A DNA stretch of 53,767 nt, taken from NCBI GenBank assembly GCA_937899905.1, contig CALCCF010000093.1, positions 1 through 53,767 on the forward strand, written 5' to 3'. The notes below the pieces were generated by a model. That model had not been told where the DNA came from. It saw only the letters and a list, made by a program, of their open reading frames with translations, and ran no database searches. The translations under genes were made by a program, and so were the position numbers. Every line of letters begins with the position of its first letter. The first letter of the stretch is position 1. Of the stretch, positions 1 to 8,457 are shown piece after piece. This DNA is from an uncultured Phycisphaeraceae bacterium (GTDB lineage: Bacteria > Planctomycetota > Phycisphaerae > Phycisphaerales > UBA1924).

Positions 1-96
1 GGGGCTTGGGGGGGGGGGGGCCGGGGGTCGGTTGGGTTCCCGCCTTTGGGGGTTGGCGGGGGGGGTGGGGGGGGGGGGGTGTGGGGGGGGCGGTGC
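1..96. other. Low-complexity poly-G contig end
   Basis: The first hundred bases are dominated by long runs of G with few other bases, unlike anything else in the window. This looks like a sequencing or assembly artefact at a contig end rather than biology. It also lowers trust in the adjacent 200 bases. Confidence 0.6.
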
Positions 97-312
97 GGCC
101 TTCTTGGCGGGGGCCCTCGTGGTTGTCTTCTTGGTTGTTGAGGTCGTCGAGGCCGGCTTCTTGGTGACCTTCTTGGAGGTCTTCTTTGCCGGGGACTTCT
201 TCGTGACCGACGCCTTCTTGGTGGTCTTCTTGCTGGGAGGGGCCTTCTAGGAGACCTACTTGGTTGCGGGCGACTTCTTGGTGACCTTGGCGGTCTTCTT
301 GGCGGTGGGCTA
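82..312 (-). pseudogene. Continuation of the lysine-rich KKT repeat frame behind amber codons
   Basis: The reading frame of the lysine-rich protein upstream (313-471) goes on here as KKT, KKS and KKA repeats for about 75 codons. It is interrupted by TAG codons at 310-312, 256-258 and 247-249, beside the formal stop at 313-315. Each TAG sits where AAG (Lys) would fit the repeat, so each is one A-to-T change away from a continuous frame. The reading ends in a proline run inside the poly-G artefact. Consensus error at a contig end is the simplest explanation; a decaying gene or amber readthrough are alternatives. Confidence 0.5.
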
Positions 313-471
313 CTAGACCGTCTTCTTTGACGTCTTGCTCACGGTCTTCTTTGCCGGCGTCTTCTTCGTTGTTTTCTTGGAGCTACCGGCCTTCTTCGTC
401 TGCTTCGACGCGGCAGCAGGGGCCTTTGGGGCCGTCTTCTTCTTCGTAGTGGTGGTCTTCTTCTTGGCCAC
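313..471 (-). CDS. Lysine-rich H1/AlgP-like DNA-binding repeat protein (truncated)
   Basis: The protein is almost entirely lysine, threonine, alanine and proline arranged as KKT-type repeats, as in the histone H1-like tails of bacterial nucleoid proteins (HctB/AlgP style). Such tails bind DNA by charge; no folded domain is visible. I chose the GTG at 469-471 because CGGAG lies seven bases before it; a TTG at 534 in the same frame is possible but lacks a good ribosome site. The frame is closed by TAG at 313-315, but KKT repeats continue behind it, so the real protein is probably about 130 residues. The gene is downstream of accA on the same strand, with about 180 bases between. Confidence 0.55.
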   Translation of the reverse strand: MAKKKTTTTKKKTAPKAPAAASKQTKKAGSSKKTTKKTPAKKTVSKTSKKTV

Positions 472-654
472 GAGTGCTCCGGAGGGGCCGGAGTTTTGCC
501 CCTGGCGGCCGCCACGCGGCCCGTCCCGGGTCAAAAGTCGCCAAGCGTAGGGGACGTGCCAACCGGCGTCAAAATAGGCGAGGCAGGAATCTCAGTCGGT
601 CGCGACGCGGGCTCCGCGGGGTGCCAAACGGCCCTGGGCGTCCCTGGCGGCTCC

Positions 655-1698
655 TCACGTCGCCTCGGCCGCGGCCTCTGGTTCGGGGGCCACCTCATCG
701 AAGCTGCCCAGCCTCCGATAGCGCTGGTAGCGACGCTCGAGCAGCTCCTCTGGCGCGATCTCGGTGAGCTCTTCGAGCTGGGCGACGATCCATCGCTCCA
801 GCCGCCGGGCCGCGTCCGGGCGATCACGATGGGCCCCGCCGGCCGGCTCGTCGATCACGGCGTCGACCACGCCCAGTTCCAGATTGTCGCGGGCGGTGAG
901 CTTGAGGGCGGTGGCCGCCTGGCTGTTGGTCCGCTCGTTGGCCTGCTTCCACAGGATGGCCGCGCAGCCCTCGGGGCTGATGACCGAGTACCACGCGTGC
1001 TGGAGCATGGCCACGCGGTCGCCCACGGCGATGCCCAGCGCGCCGCCCGAGCCGCCCTCGCCGATGACCACGCTGACGATCGGCACCGGCATCGCGCTCA
1101 TTTCCTTGAGGTTCACGGCGATCGCCTCGGCCTGGCCGCGCTGCTCGGCTTCCAGGCCCGGGAAGGCGCCGGGCGTGTCGACCATGGTCACGATCGGCAC
1201 GCCGAACTTCGCGGCCATCTGCATCTTCATGAGCGCCTTGCGGTAGCCCTCGGGGTGCGGGCAGCCGAAATGGCAGCGCAGCTTCTCCTGCGTGTCACGA
1301 CCCTTGTGGTGCGCCACGACGAGGCACTTGAAGTCGCCGATGCGGCCGAAGCCGGTGACGATCGCGGGATCCTCGCCGCTGCGTCGATCGCCGTGCAGCT
1401 CGGTGAAGTCTCGGCAGAAGGCTTCGATGTAGTCGCGGCCCTGGGGCCGGTCCGGGTGGCGCGCGACGCGAACGGTGTTCCACGGGCTCAGCTGCTTGTA
1501 GAGCTCTGCCATGGTCTGGCTGTGGCGCGCCAGGCGATCGGCGAGCGCGTGCTCGGCCTCGGCCAGCTCGGTGGGGTGGCCGGAACCCGAGATGCCGTCG
1601 CCGCTGGTCAGCGATTCGACGCGGCTCTTGAGTTGGGCGATCTCCTGGTCCAGCTCGCGCAGGGGCTGCTCGAAGTCGAGGGTGTAGTACGTCGCCAT
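655..1698 (-). CDS. accA: Acetyl-CoA carboxylase carboxyltransferase subunit alpha
   Basis: AccA and AccD together transfer the carboxyl group from carboxybiotin to acetyl-CoA, the committed step of fatty acid synthesis, in the cytoplasm. The 347-residue product has the crotonase-like carboxyltransferase fold marks: HHKGRDTQEK near residue 130, DTPGAFPGLEAE at 174-185 and the oxyanion-hole loop GEGGSGGA at 213-220. A short N-terminal coiled segment precedes them, as in AccA of other bacteria; the length is slightly above the 319 of E. coli because of a C-terminal Ala/Glu tail. The ATG at 1698 has GGAGG just upstream. It is transcribed away from proC, 75 bases apart. No accD is in the window. 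Confidence 0.95.
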   Translation of the reverse strand: MATYYTLDFEQPLRELDQEIAQLKSRVESLTSGDGISGSGHPTELAEAEHALADRLARHSQTMAELYKQLSPWNTVRVARHPDRPQGRDYIEAFCRDFTELHGDRRSGEDPAIVTGFGRIGDFKCLVVAHHKGRDTQEKLRCHFGCPHPEGYRKALMKMQMAAKFGVPIVTMVDTPGAFPGLEAEQRGQAEAIAVNLKEMSAMPVPIVSVVIGEGGSGGALGIAVGDRVAMLQHAWYSVISPEGCAAILWKQANERTNSQAATALKLTARDNLELGVVDAVIDEPAGGAHRDRPDAARRLERWIVAQLEELTEIAPEELLERRYQRYRRLGSFDEVAPEPEAAAEAT

Positions 1699-1773
1699 CG
1701 GGCCTCCATGCTGCCTGCGGGCGGATCGGCTCCGACCGGGCACCAATGGTAGTGGAGGGCGATACCGTCCGCC

Positions 1774-2646
1774 ATGAGCGATACCGCGGCCCATATCGAC
1801 GTCTGCCCGCTGCTGGTCATCGGCGGCGGGTCCATGGCCCACGCGATCCTGTCCGGTGCGGCCGGCGCGGGGCTGCTCGACGGCCCCGTGGTCGTCGCCG
1901 AGCCCGACGATGCCCGCCGCGCCCGGATCTCCGCGGTCGATACCGCCATCGATGCCGTCGCGACCGTCGCCGACGCGTGCGAGGCCCTGCCCTACGAGGA
2001 CGCGGCCGTGCTCCTGTGCGTCAAGCCCCAGATGCTGCCGGCTGTGGTCGACGAGATCCGCGCGGCCAACGGCGACGGCATGCTCGAGGGCCGGTGCTGC
2101 ATCAGCATCCTCGCCGGCGTGACCGTCGCGACGCTCACCGAGGCGACCGGGGCCCGGGTCGTGCGCACGATGCCCAACCTGCCCATCGCCACCGGCCACG
2201 GCGCGACGGCCCTGAGCGCCTCGGACGATGCGACGGGCGAGGACCTCGACCGGGCCCATCGCCTGTTCGGCGCCGCGAGCCGCGTGTACGACCTGCCCGA
2301 GGCGGCCATCGACGCGTTCACGGGCGCGGCGGGCAGCGGGCCCGCGTACGCGTTCCTGATGGCCGAGGGACTGATCGCAGGGGTGCTCGACGCCGGGCGC
2401 GAGGCGGGGCTCAGCAAGGACAACGCCCGCTCGATCGTGGCCCAGACGCTGCTCGGCGCGGGCGCGATGCTGGCGCAGGAGTGCCGCGGCGAATTGCCCG
2501 ATCCGGCGGAGCTGCGCGTCGCGGTCACGAGCCCGGGCGGGACGACCGCGGCCGCGTTGGACGTGCTCGAAGCTCGGGGCGTGCGCGACGCCGTGCGTGA
2601 GGCGGTGCTGGCGGCGGCACGGCGTGCGGGTGAGCTTGGGGGCTGA
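1774..2646 (+). CDS. proC: Pyrroline-5-carboxylate reductase
   Basis: It reduces 1-pyrroline-5-carboxylate to proline with NAD(P)H, the last step of proline synthesis. The 290-residue protein has an N-terminal Rossmann motif (VIGGGSMAHAI, about residues 15-25), the NAD(P)-side segment CVKPQMLPAVV (82-92) and the typical C-terminal dimer domain with GAAGSGPAYAFLMAEG (184-199) and TSPGGTTAAALDVLE (252-266). Length fits the family (about 270-290). It is divergent from accA; the shared 75-base gap must hold both promoters. Confidence 0.95.
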   Translation: MSDTAAHIDVCPLLVIGGGSMAHAILSGAAGAGLLDGPVVVAEPDDARRARISAVDTAIDAVATVADACEALPYEDAAVLLCVKPQMLPAVVDEIRAANGDGMLEGRCCISILAGVTVATLTEATGARVVRTMPNLPIATGHGATALSASDDATGEDLDRAHRLFGAASRVYDLPEAAIDAFTGAAGSGPAYAFLMAEGLIAGVLDAGREAGLSKDNARSIVAQTLLGAGAMLAQECRGELPDPAELRVAVTSPGGTTAAALDVLEARGVRDAVREAVLAAARRAGELGG

Positions 2647-2765
2647 GCGCTCCAGCGACGCTCGAGTTTCGTTGAATCCCTCCATGTGCGAACCTGCCGG
2701 AGTCCGGTGCGAAGCGGGCTGGGGTTGTGCACATGGCCGCCCGCGGCCGCGAGGAAGGAAGTCCC

Positions 2766-3122
2766 ATGAACCGCCACCGCAAATTCCTGATCACGCTCGG
2801 CGTCCTCCAACTGCTGGCCGCCGGCGTCCTCTTTGTGTCCTGGTTCGGCGCAACCACCAAAGGCGTTGGGATGCGCACGTGGGACACCTCGAAGGCCATT
2901 GCCGAAGATCTCAGATTTGCCGGCGTCAACGTTCCCGAGTTGGCAAGTGGAGACGGCTCGGCGGCCTTCGAGGCGATCGCGCGGCCGCTGCGCTCGGAGA
3001 TCCGGACGTCCGAGTCGAGGGCCCGGCCTCCGATCGTGGTGGTGGGTGTCTGTGGCGTGCTCGCCGTGGTGGCCGGCGTGACTCCCGACCGCAAGAGGCC
3101 CACGGCACCGTCCCACACCTGA
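2766..3122 (+). CDS. Small membrane protein of unknown function
   Basis: I do not recognise this family. The 118-residue product has a hydrophobic segment near the N-terminus (LGVLQLLAAGVLFVSWFGA, about residues 10-28) and a second at the C-terminus (IVVVGVCGVLAVVAGV, about 93-108), with a soluble loop of about 60 residues between. That suggests two membrane passes with the loop outside. The ATG at 2766 was chosen because AGGAAGG lies eight bases upstream; an in-frame ATG at 2727 would add 13 residues. It stands alone between proC and a 21-bp repeat array. Confidence 0.65.
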   Translation: MNRHRKFLITLGVLQLLAAGVLFVSWFGATTKGVGMRTWDTSKAIAEDLRFAGVNVPELASGDGSAAFEAIARPLRSEIRTSESRARPPIVVVGVCGVLAVVAGVTPDRKRPTAPSHT

Positions 3123-3175
3123 GCCCCACGAGGCCCTCTCCCATCTCGTGCGTACCACCATTGTGCTTCTCGGAA

Positions 3176-3322
3176 CCGGCCCTGGGCTCTCCAGCACCGA
3201 TCCTGAGCCTTCCAGCACCGGTCTTGAGCCTTCCAGGACCGGTCCTGCGCTCTCCAAGACCGGTCCTGAGCCTTTCAGCACCGGTGTTCTGGTCCGTGGC
3301 ACCGGTCCTGGACGCTCCGGCA
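3176..3322 (+). repeat. 21-bp tandem repeat array, 7 units
   Basis: Seven head-to-tail units of exactly 21 bp, consensus about CCGGTCCTGAGCCTTCCAGCA. Units 2-5 agree best; unit 6 (3281-3301) is the most degenerate. It lies between two plus-strand genes. Because 21 is a multiple of 3, the array is open in several frames (minus strand: repeating GPVLEGS heptads), but no ribosome site points to translation. Confidence 0.9.
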
Positions 3323-3371
3323 CCTGAGTCATAGAGCCGAGCACCGAGACCAAACGGTTAGGATCCGAGCC

Positions 3372-3830
3372 ATGGGGTATTGGGTGCGATATTGCGACGA
3401 TCGCGCGGCGCGGCTGGCGTCCGGCTACCTGCGGACCGCGGGGCGGGCCCGGCGGTCCGGCATGCCTAGGGACGCGGCGAGGCGAGCGATGAAGGCGGTG
3501 AACAACCAGGGGGCGTTGCTCGGCCTCACGTTCGGGTGTGGCCTCGTTGCCGCGAACTACCTCGTTGGTGCGGTGATGCCGGCCCGCCTGAACAGCCTGG
3601 GCTATTTCTTCGGTGGCGCATTCATCCTCGCCCTCGGCCTCGCGGTGCAACCCCTGATCGGTCCCATGGCCATCCGGTCGCACAAGCGGGGGTTCTTAAG
3701 AGAGGGCCATTGCCCCGCATGCGGCTACGGCCTGGCCGAGATCGAACCCGAGGCCGACGGCTGCCGCGTGTGCCCCGAGTGCGGGGCTGCGTGGGCGATG
3801 GACGCGGCCACCGGGGGCGCCTGCGCATGA
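3372..3830 (+). CDS. Membrane zinc-ribbon protein, short type
   Basis: A 152-residue protein with a basic N-terminal segment, two membrane segments (about residues 50-70 and 78-98) and a C-terminal zinc ribbon: HCPACGYGL, an acidic DG loop, then RVCPECGAAW. The four cysteines would hold one zinc ion on the cytoplasmic side. No enzymatic motif is visible and the role is unknown. It is one of four short-type paralogues in this cluster (3.4-9.5 kb). Its TGA overlaps the ATG of the next gene (ATGA), so the two are probably translated together. Confidence 0.75.
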   Translation: MGYWVRYCDDRAARLASGYLRTAGRARRSGMPRDAARRAMKAVNNQGALLGLTFGCGLVAANYLVGAVMPARLNSLGYFFGGAFILALGLAVQPLIGPMAIRSHKRGFLREGHCPACGYGLAEIEPEADGCRVCPECGAAWAMDAATGGACA

Positions 3831-4576
3831 CCGGCAACACCGGGACCGCCGATGGCAACCGTCGCCCGCCAGCTTTCCTTGGATGGCGGTTGTTGCTCAT
3901 CGGTGTGATCGTTGGAGTGGTGCTTGCGATCGCCAGCGTGCCCGCGAGCGCGTTTATCGCACAGCACTGGCTGGGCTACCTGGATGATCGGCTGCCCGCG
4001 ACCGGGAGCGTGCGCTCGGGCGTGGGCGTCGGGCACGTGACAATGCACCACCAGATGCCGGGCATGGGCGTCTGGGTGTGGCACCACGTCGTTCCGGAAG
4101 AGACCTATTGGCCCATCCCCGATGTGGTCGCGCGCGACCCTTCGCCGTGGTGGGCCGCGGGCTTCGATTCGCACGCCGAGCCGCAGGTGCAGACGATGGC
4201 CGCGGGCTGGCCGATCAAGGCTGCACGGCACGTGACCGCGTACGACGATGCGTCCGTCGGCCCCGGCCAGACGCGTGGGGAGTACAACACGACGATCCTG
4301 GGCAAGAGCCGGCTCATCCCCACCGAGCCGCTGTGGCTCGGCCTCATGGCGAACACGTTCTTCTACGCGGGCCTGATCATCGGCGGGGTTGTGCTGGCCT
4401 GTGTGCTCCGGTGGGCCCACCGCCGCCGGCGAAGCCGATGCATCGCGTGCGGGTACGACGTGTCGGGAGGCCTTGACGTCTGCCCCGAGTGCGGGTGCCC
4501 GGTGCCCGTTGCGGCGCGCGGGGAGGGCCAGGGCGTGGGCAGAGCGAAGCCCGGGGCGCACCAGCCGCCGGGGTAG
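3827..4576 (+). CDS. Membrane zinc-ribbon protein, long type
   Basis: A 249-residue protein with one N-terminal membrane segment (LLLIGVIVGVVLAIASVPA), about 140 residues probably outside the membrane, a second membrane segment near residues 182-202, a basic stretch and a C-terminal zinc ribbon, CIACGYDV...VCPECG. It starts at the ATG inside the stop of the preceding short-type gene, giving a tight pair. The outer domain has conserved-looking Trp and Pro residues (WHHVVPEE, DPSPWWAAGF) shared with the paralogues at 5263 and 8458, but I cannot assign a fold. Unknown function. Confidence 0.75.
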   Translation: MTGNTGTADGNRRPPAFLGWRLLLIGVIVGVVLAIASVPASAFIAQHWLGYLDDRLPATGSVRSGVGVGHVTMHHQMPGMGVWVWHHVVPEETYWPIPDVVARDPSPWWAAGFDSHAEPQVQTMAAGWPIKAARHVTAYDDASVGPGQTRGEYNTTILGKSRLIPTEPLWLGLMANTFFYAGLIIGGVVLACVLRWAHRRRRSRCIACGYDVSGGLDVCPECGCPVPVAARGEGQGVGRAKPGAHQPPG

Positions 4577-4727
4577 CCCCGCGTCGAGCGTGTGTCCGAG
4601 CATGGGCTCTTCGATCACTCAACCCCAGAAACAACCGCCTGGGCGTTTCGTGTGCCCCGAGTCTGGCGGCGCGTGGAGGATTCGGGCCCGATAGGTCCGC
4701 GTGCTGTGTCTCGCACGCGAGGTAACA

Positions 4728-5252
4728 ATGCACCATGCCACGGGGGATGCCTTGACACGATCGTGGGGAGAAGGCGAGTTCTGGTTCGGTGCGACGCCGC
4801 TCGATGATCGCGGCCGGCCGTCGCGTGGCCGGGTGAGCATCGAGGCGCTGGCGCGCTACGCGTCGACGCTCGACGGAGACCGCAGTACCCAGCCGATGCG
4901 GCGGCTGCGCACCGAAGACACGGCCAGGCTCGCGCTGGTGGTCCTGGTCGTGCTTGTGCTCTCGATGATCGACATTCGGGCCCGCTTCGAGATTCCGGGG
5001 AGCGCGGGCGTCGCCACCAACATCGTCGTCGCGCTCGTCCTGATCTGGCCGATCGCGATGCTGCTCAGCCGCCGGTGGTACCGCCTGCAGCGCCCGGCCG
5101 CGTTGTCGCTCGACGCGTGCCCCGCGTGCGGCGTCTCGCTCGATGCCGTCGGGCCCAAGAAGGACGGATGCACCGTGTGCCCGGCGTGCGGGAGCGCCTG
5201 GAAGCGCGATCGGGCCTCGACGGGCGGCGAAGTGCGAGTGAGCCCGCGGTGA
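4728..5252 (+). CDS. Membrane zinc-ribbon protein, short type
   Basis: A 174-residue paralogue of the short-type protein at 3372. Two membrane segments (LALVVLVVLVLSMI and NIVVALVLIWPIAMLL) are followed by the zinc ribbon CPACGVSL, KKDGCTVCPACGSAW. The N-terminal 65 residues are soluble and differ from the other copies. The ATG at 4728 has GAGGT five bases upstream. It leads a run of three genes (short, long, short) spaced by ten bases or overlapping, which looks like one operon. Confidence 0.75.
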   Translation: MHHATGDALTRSWGEGEFWFGATPLDDRGRPSRGRVSIEALARYASTLDGDRSTQPMRRLRTEDTARLALVVLVVLVLSMIDIRARFEIPGSAGVATNIVVALVLIWPIAMLLSRRWYRLQRPAALSLDACPACGVSLDAVGPKKDGCTVCPACGSAWKRDRASTGGEVRVSPR

Positions 5253-5262
5253 CAGGAACGCG

Positions 5263-5958
5263 ATGAAGCGGTGCCCGAGAGCCATGAGCGTACGGATCGC
5301 GCTGGCATGCCTGACGCTCGCGGTTGTGCTGGCGGTGGGGAGCGTGCCGGTGCTGGCGTGGCGGGCGCAGGCACCGCATCTTGGGTCTCTCTGGAGCACG
5401 ATCGATCTCTACGAGTTCGAGCATCCCGACCGTGGACCAACCTCGGCAGCCAGGCAGCGGCTGCTCGGATTTACCACATGGCATCACGCGCCGGTGCATC
5501 CGCCCGTCCAGGGCTTTCCTTCGCCCTCCGTTGTCGAGCACGATCCAAGGCCGTCGTGGGCCGTGCCCGTGAGCGAGCCTTGGCCGGAGATGCACTTCGC
5601 GTTCCGGGTGGGCGTGCCCCTCCGCAGCGCCGCGGGGTGGTACGAGGTGCCGGGCAGCTCCGAACAGGCCATCGGCCGGTTCTTCCTGGCTCAGCCGCCA
5701 TCACGGAACCTGAGCCTGCATCTCCGGAATCGAATCACGGACTTCCCGATCGTCGTCGTGTGGCCCGGCCTCATCGCCAACACGATCATCTTCTTCGCGA
5801 TCCCGTTTGTGCCCTGGACGCTCTGGCGCTGGCGGCGGTTCTCACGGATCGAGCGGCTCGACCTGTGTTATCGCTGCTTGTACGAATTCCCGCGGGAAAT
5901 CGAGATCTGCCCAGAGTGTGGCACGCGACGACCGCCAGCGCGGCGGGCCGCCCGATGA
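5263..5958 (+). CDS. Membrane zinc-ribbon protein, long type
   Basis: A 231-residue paralogue of the long-type protein at 3827: N-terminal membrane segment (IALACLTLAVVLAVGSVPVLA), about 130 residues outside, a second membrane segment (VVWPGLIANTIIFFAIPFV), basic residues and a zinc ribbon with LCYRCLYEF and ICPECGTRR. The outer part shares a Trp-His-His element and the DPRPSWAVP-type motif with its paralogues. AGGAA precedes the ATG. It ends in ATGA overlap with the next gene. Confidence 0.75.
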   Translation: MKRCPRAMSVRIALACLTLAVVLAVGSVPVLAWRAQAPHLGSLWSTIDLYEFEHPDRGPTSAARQRLLGFTTWHHAPVHPPVQGFPSPSVVEHDPRPSWAVPVSEPWPEMHFAFRVGVPLRSAAGWYEVPGSSEQAIGRFFLAQPPSRNLSLHLRNRITDFPIVVVWPGLIANTIIFFAIPFVPWTLWRWRRFSRIERLDLCYRCLYEFPREIEICPECGTRRPPARRAAR

Positions 5959-6455
5959 GGATCCTTTCCAAGCGTGTTGATCATCGCGAACGGCCGATCC
6001 GGGGCCAGCGCCGGCCCACGCGCGCTGATGCGCTCGCATCGGGTGCCGCACGGTCCGATGTCGACGCGTGCATCGGACATCCGAATCGGCATGCTGCGAT
6101 GTACGGCGGGCTCATGGGGCTCTCGTTTGGCGGGGTGCCCACGCTCGCGCTCGCGATGCACACCACGCTCCCAGCCGTGCTGGCGTGGCCGCTGATCCTG
6201 GGGATGATCGCCGGCATCGTCCTGCTCGCGATCACGCTGGTCCGAGCGATGCGCAAGAGCCTGCACGCGTCGGCGTGGCTGGCCCTGGGCCTGTGCCCTG
6301 GATGCGCGTATCGCATCAGCGACATCCAGGCCGAATCCGACGGATGTCGCGTGTGCCCCGAGTGTGGTGCGGCGTGGCAAGAAACGACGCGAGGGACCGA
6401 GGGAGAACGCGCTGCACGGACAGGCACAAGTCTCGCCGGCGAGCGTCGCGACTAA
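5955..6455 (+). CDS. Membrane zinc-ribbon protein, short type
   Basis: A 166-residue short-type paralogue. Two membrane segments (GLSFGGVPTLALAMHTTL and LILGMIAGIVLLAITLV) precede the ribbon LCPGCAYRISDIQ, DGCRVCPECGAAW, nearly the same as the ribbon of the protein at 3372. The start codon lies inside the stop of the long-type gene upstream (ATGA). The last four bases overlap the convergent DUF4198-like gene, so the two stop codons interlock. Confidence 0.75.
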   Translation: MRILSKRVDHRERPIRGQRRPTRADALASGAARSDVDACIGHPNRHAAMYGGLMGLSFGGVPTLALAMHTTLPAVLAWPLILGMIAGIVLLAITLVRAMRKSLHASAWLALGLCPGCAYRISDIQAESDGCRVCPECGAAWQETTRGTEGERAARTGTSLAGERRD

Positions 6456-7747
6456 CGAGCCGCGGGCTCCAGGGCACGCGCGTTGGCCACCCTGAGGGTG
6501 AGGGCGGTCTCGGTGGATGCATCCTCGATGCGCGTGCCGCGGAACGCGGTGGGCACGACGCCCGCGTCCGTGCGGTCGTAGGTCGGCTCGATGATCGTGA
6601 CGCTGCGGATGCTCGCGTCGGGACCGAACTCGGTCTTGATGAGACGCGACGGCACGACGGTGCTCGGGCCGACTTCCTGCCAGCCGGCGACGTCGATCCG
6701 GGTCTCGGAATCGCCCCCGGAGTACCGCACCGAGCGGACGCGGCGGTCCTGGACATGCAGTTCGATGCCCGCGTCTGGAATGGCGATGCGTGCGCTCGCG
6801 CCGGCAGCGCGATGCGACGCGAAGCCGATCGTTGAACCGGATGCGTGGCTTCGATACCCGAGCCCGATGATCATTCGCAGCGCGTTCACAACGTCGTCCG
6901 GGGCGACCGAGCCCAGGCCGACGCCTGTCTCGCCCTGGGCACTCGTCAGCAGGCCTCCGACGCGGTTCCCATCGATCTGGCCCGAGACGTCGGCGGACCA
7001 TCCATCGGCGGCGAAGGGGAACGCCGGCGAGGCGTGCAGCGCATCGGCCAGCACGGCGGCGGCCAGGCGATCGCTGCCTCTGCCACCAAGAGCCGGATCC
7101 TCGTGGACCGTGAGCGTCGTGTAGTGCCTGGCCTCGTCGTACTCGGTCCCGTCGTGCGTGCCGTGTGTCGCCTCGGCCACCATCGCGCGGAATGAGTACA
7201 CCGGCGTGGCCGGCACGGGGATTGTCAGGCGACCCTGGTCGTCGGTCGTTGTCGTGCGGGAGCCTGCGATTGGGTCGGGGACCACGATCTCCGCGTTTGC
7301 GGCGGGCTGGCCGTCGAACAGGACCGTCAGTTCGAGGGCGTCCCCTCGGCGGACGGCCACGATCTCGGCCCGGAGCGCGGTTGGAGCGCTGGCAGCCTCA
7401 ATGCCCGAGACGCCCTTGGCGTGGTACTCGAGCAGGAAGTGGCCGCCGCGGCGCATGATGCCGTACGTGAAGGTGGCGCAGGCCGTCGAGCCGCCCTCGG
7501 GCAACTCGGCGACCATGGCGTATGGCCGCCGCTCGAACGACAGCGAGCCATGCTGGGGGGCCCACGAACGCGCATCGGCGACGAGCCCAACCATGCGGTC
7601 GCTGGCGCTGAAGTCCCACGCGCTCTCCGCGAAGTGGAGCTCGATGCGGGAGTGGTCGCCTTCGAGGACGTGGACGAACAGGAAATGGCCGCGTGCGGAC
7701 GCGGCGCAGAGCAGCACGATCACGGCGATGGTCAGATAGGTCAGCAT
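6452..7747 (-). CDS. Secreted DUF4198-like protein
   Basis: The 431-residue product has a Sec signal peptide (LTIAVIVLLCAASARG) followed at once by HFLFVHV, the N-terminal histidine start seen after cleavage in many DUF4198 (NikM/cobalt-nickel-uptake-associated) exported proteins. The first half contains the beta-sandwich-like repeats of that family, including an Ig-like section (ELTVLFDGQPAANAEIV, about residues 145-160). The C-terminal half is less familiar and may be specific to this group. Metal binding through the N-terminal histidines is known or suspected for some relatives but is only inference here. No nickel or cobalt transporter gene is adjacent. Confidence 0.55.
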   Translation of the reverse strand: MLTYLTIAVIVLLCAASARGHFLFVHVLEGDHSRIELHFAESAWDFSASDRMVGLVADARSWAPQHGSLSFERRPYAMVAELPEGGSTACATFTYGIMRRGGHFLLEYHAKGVSGIEAASAPTALRAEIVAVRRGDALELTVLFDGQPAANAEIVVPDPIAGSRTTTTDDQGRLTIPVPATPVYSFRAMVAEATHGTHDGTEYDEARHYTTLTVHEDPALGGRGSDRLAAAVLADALHASPAFPFAADGWSADVSGQIDGNRVGGLLTSAQGETGVGLGSVAPDDVVNALRMIIGLGYRSHASGSTIGFASHRAAGASARIAIPDAGIELHVQDRRVRSVRYSGGDSETRIDVAGWQEVGPSTVVPSRLIKTEFGPDASIRSVTIIEPTYDRTDAGVVPTAFRGTRIEDASTETALTLRVANARALEPAAR

Positions 7748-7908
7748 TGAACTCCTCCGAGCACGGCCCGGTGCGTTGCCGCGAGGTTAGGGCGGTGGAC
7801 ACCCTCGTGTCGCAATGTGCCATGACATCCAGGAGCCCGGCGATCTAGCATGGACGTTCCTGCCTGACAAACCAGCGGCCAGCGCCGGGCCGCGAGAGGA
7901 CCAGAGTC

Positions 7909-8418
7909 GTGAAGATCGGCATCATCTACGGATCGAGCACCGGGGCGACGGAGATCGTCGCCGACCACATCAAGGACCACTTTGGCGATCTGGCCAGCTC
8001 ACCGATCGAGGTCTACAAGTTCGACCCCAAGGACATGGAGCAGTACGACGTGCTGCTGCTGGGCATCCCGACGTGGCACATCGGCGAGATGCAGGAAGAC
8101 TGGGAGGACGCGGCCGAGAAGTTCGCGATCCCGCAGATGAAGGGCAAGAAGGTCGGGCTGTTCGGCTGCGGCGACCAGGGCGGGTATCCGGACACCTTTG
8201 GTGATGCGCTCGGCCTGCTTTGGGACATCATCGAGCCGGCCGGCCCGGAGCTCATCGGCCGGTGGTCGACCGACGGATACGACTACGAGGCGTCGGTGGG
8301 CGAACGCGACGGGACCTTTCTCGGCCTGATGGTCGACGAGGACCACCAGCCCTCGCTGTCGAACGAGCGCATCGAGAAGTGGTGCACGCAGGTCAAGCAG
8401 GAACTCGGCCTGGGCTAG
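7909..8418 (+). CDS. Long-chain flavodoxin
   Basis: Flavodoxins are small FMN-containing electron carriers that replace ferredoxin. The 169-residue protein has the phosphate-binding loop GSSTGATEIVAD (residues 8-19), the first FMN ring contact PTWHIGEMQEDW (about 54-65) with its tryptophan, and the second loop FGCGDQGGYPDTF. The extra 20-residue insert marks the long-chain type (FldA/NifF). It starts at GTG 7909. It is flanked by membrane zinc-ribbon genes and the DUF4198-like gene, with no evident redox partner beside it. Confidence 0.92.
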   Translation: MKIGIIYGSSTGATEIVADHIKDHFGDLASSPIEVYKFDPKDMEQYDVLLLGIPTWHIGEMQEDWEDAAEKFAIPQMKGKKVGLFGCGDQGGYPDTFGDALGLLWDIIEPAGPELIGRWSTDGYDYEASVGERDGTFLGLMVDEDHQPSLSNERIEKWCTQVKQELGLG

Positions 8419-8457
8419 ACGCAGGGATCGCCCACGATCACAACATAGCATGCGTGC

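Noticed and set aside
1992-3683. Long minus-strand frame of 563 codons
   Set aside because: Opposite proC and the 21-bp array; GC-rich shadow frame with no domain or start signal.
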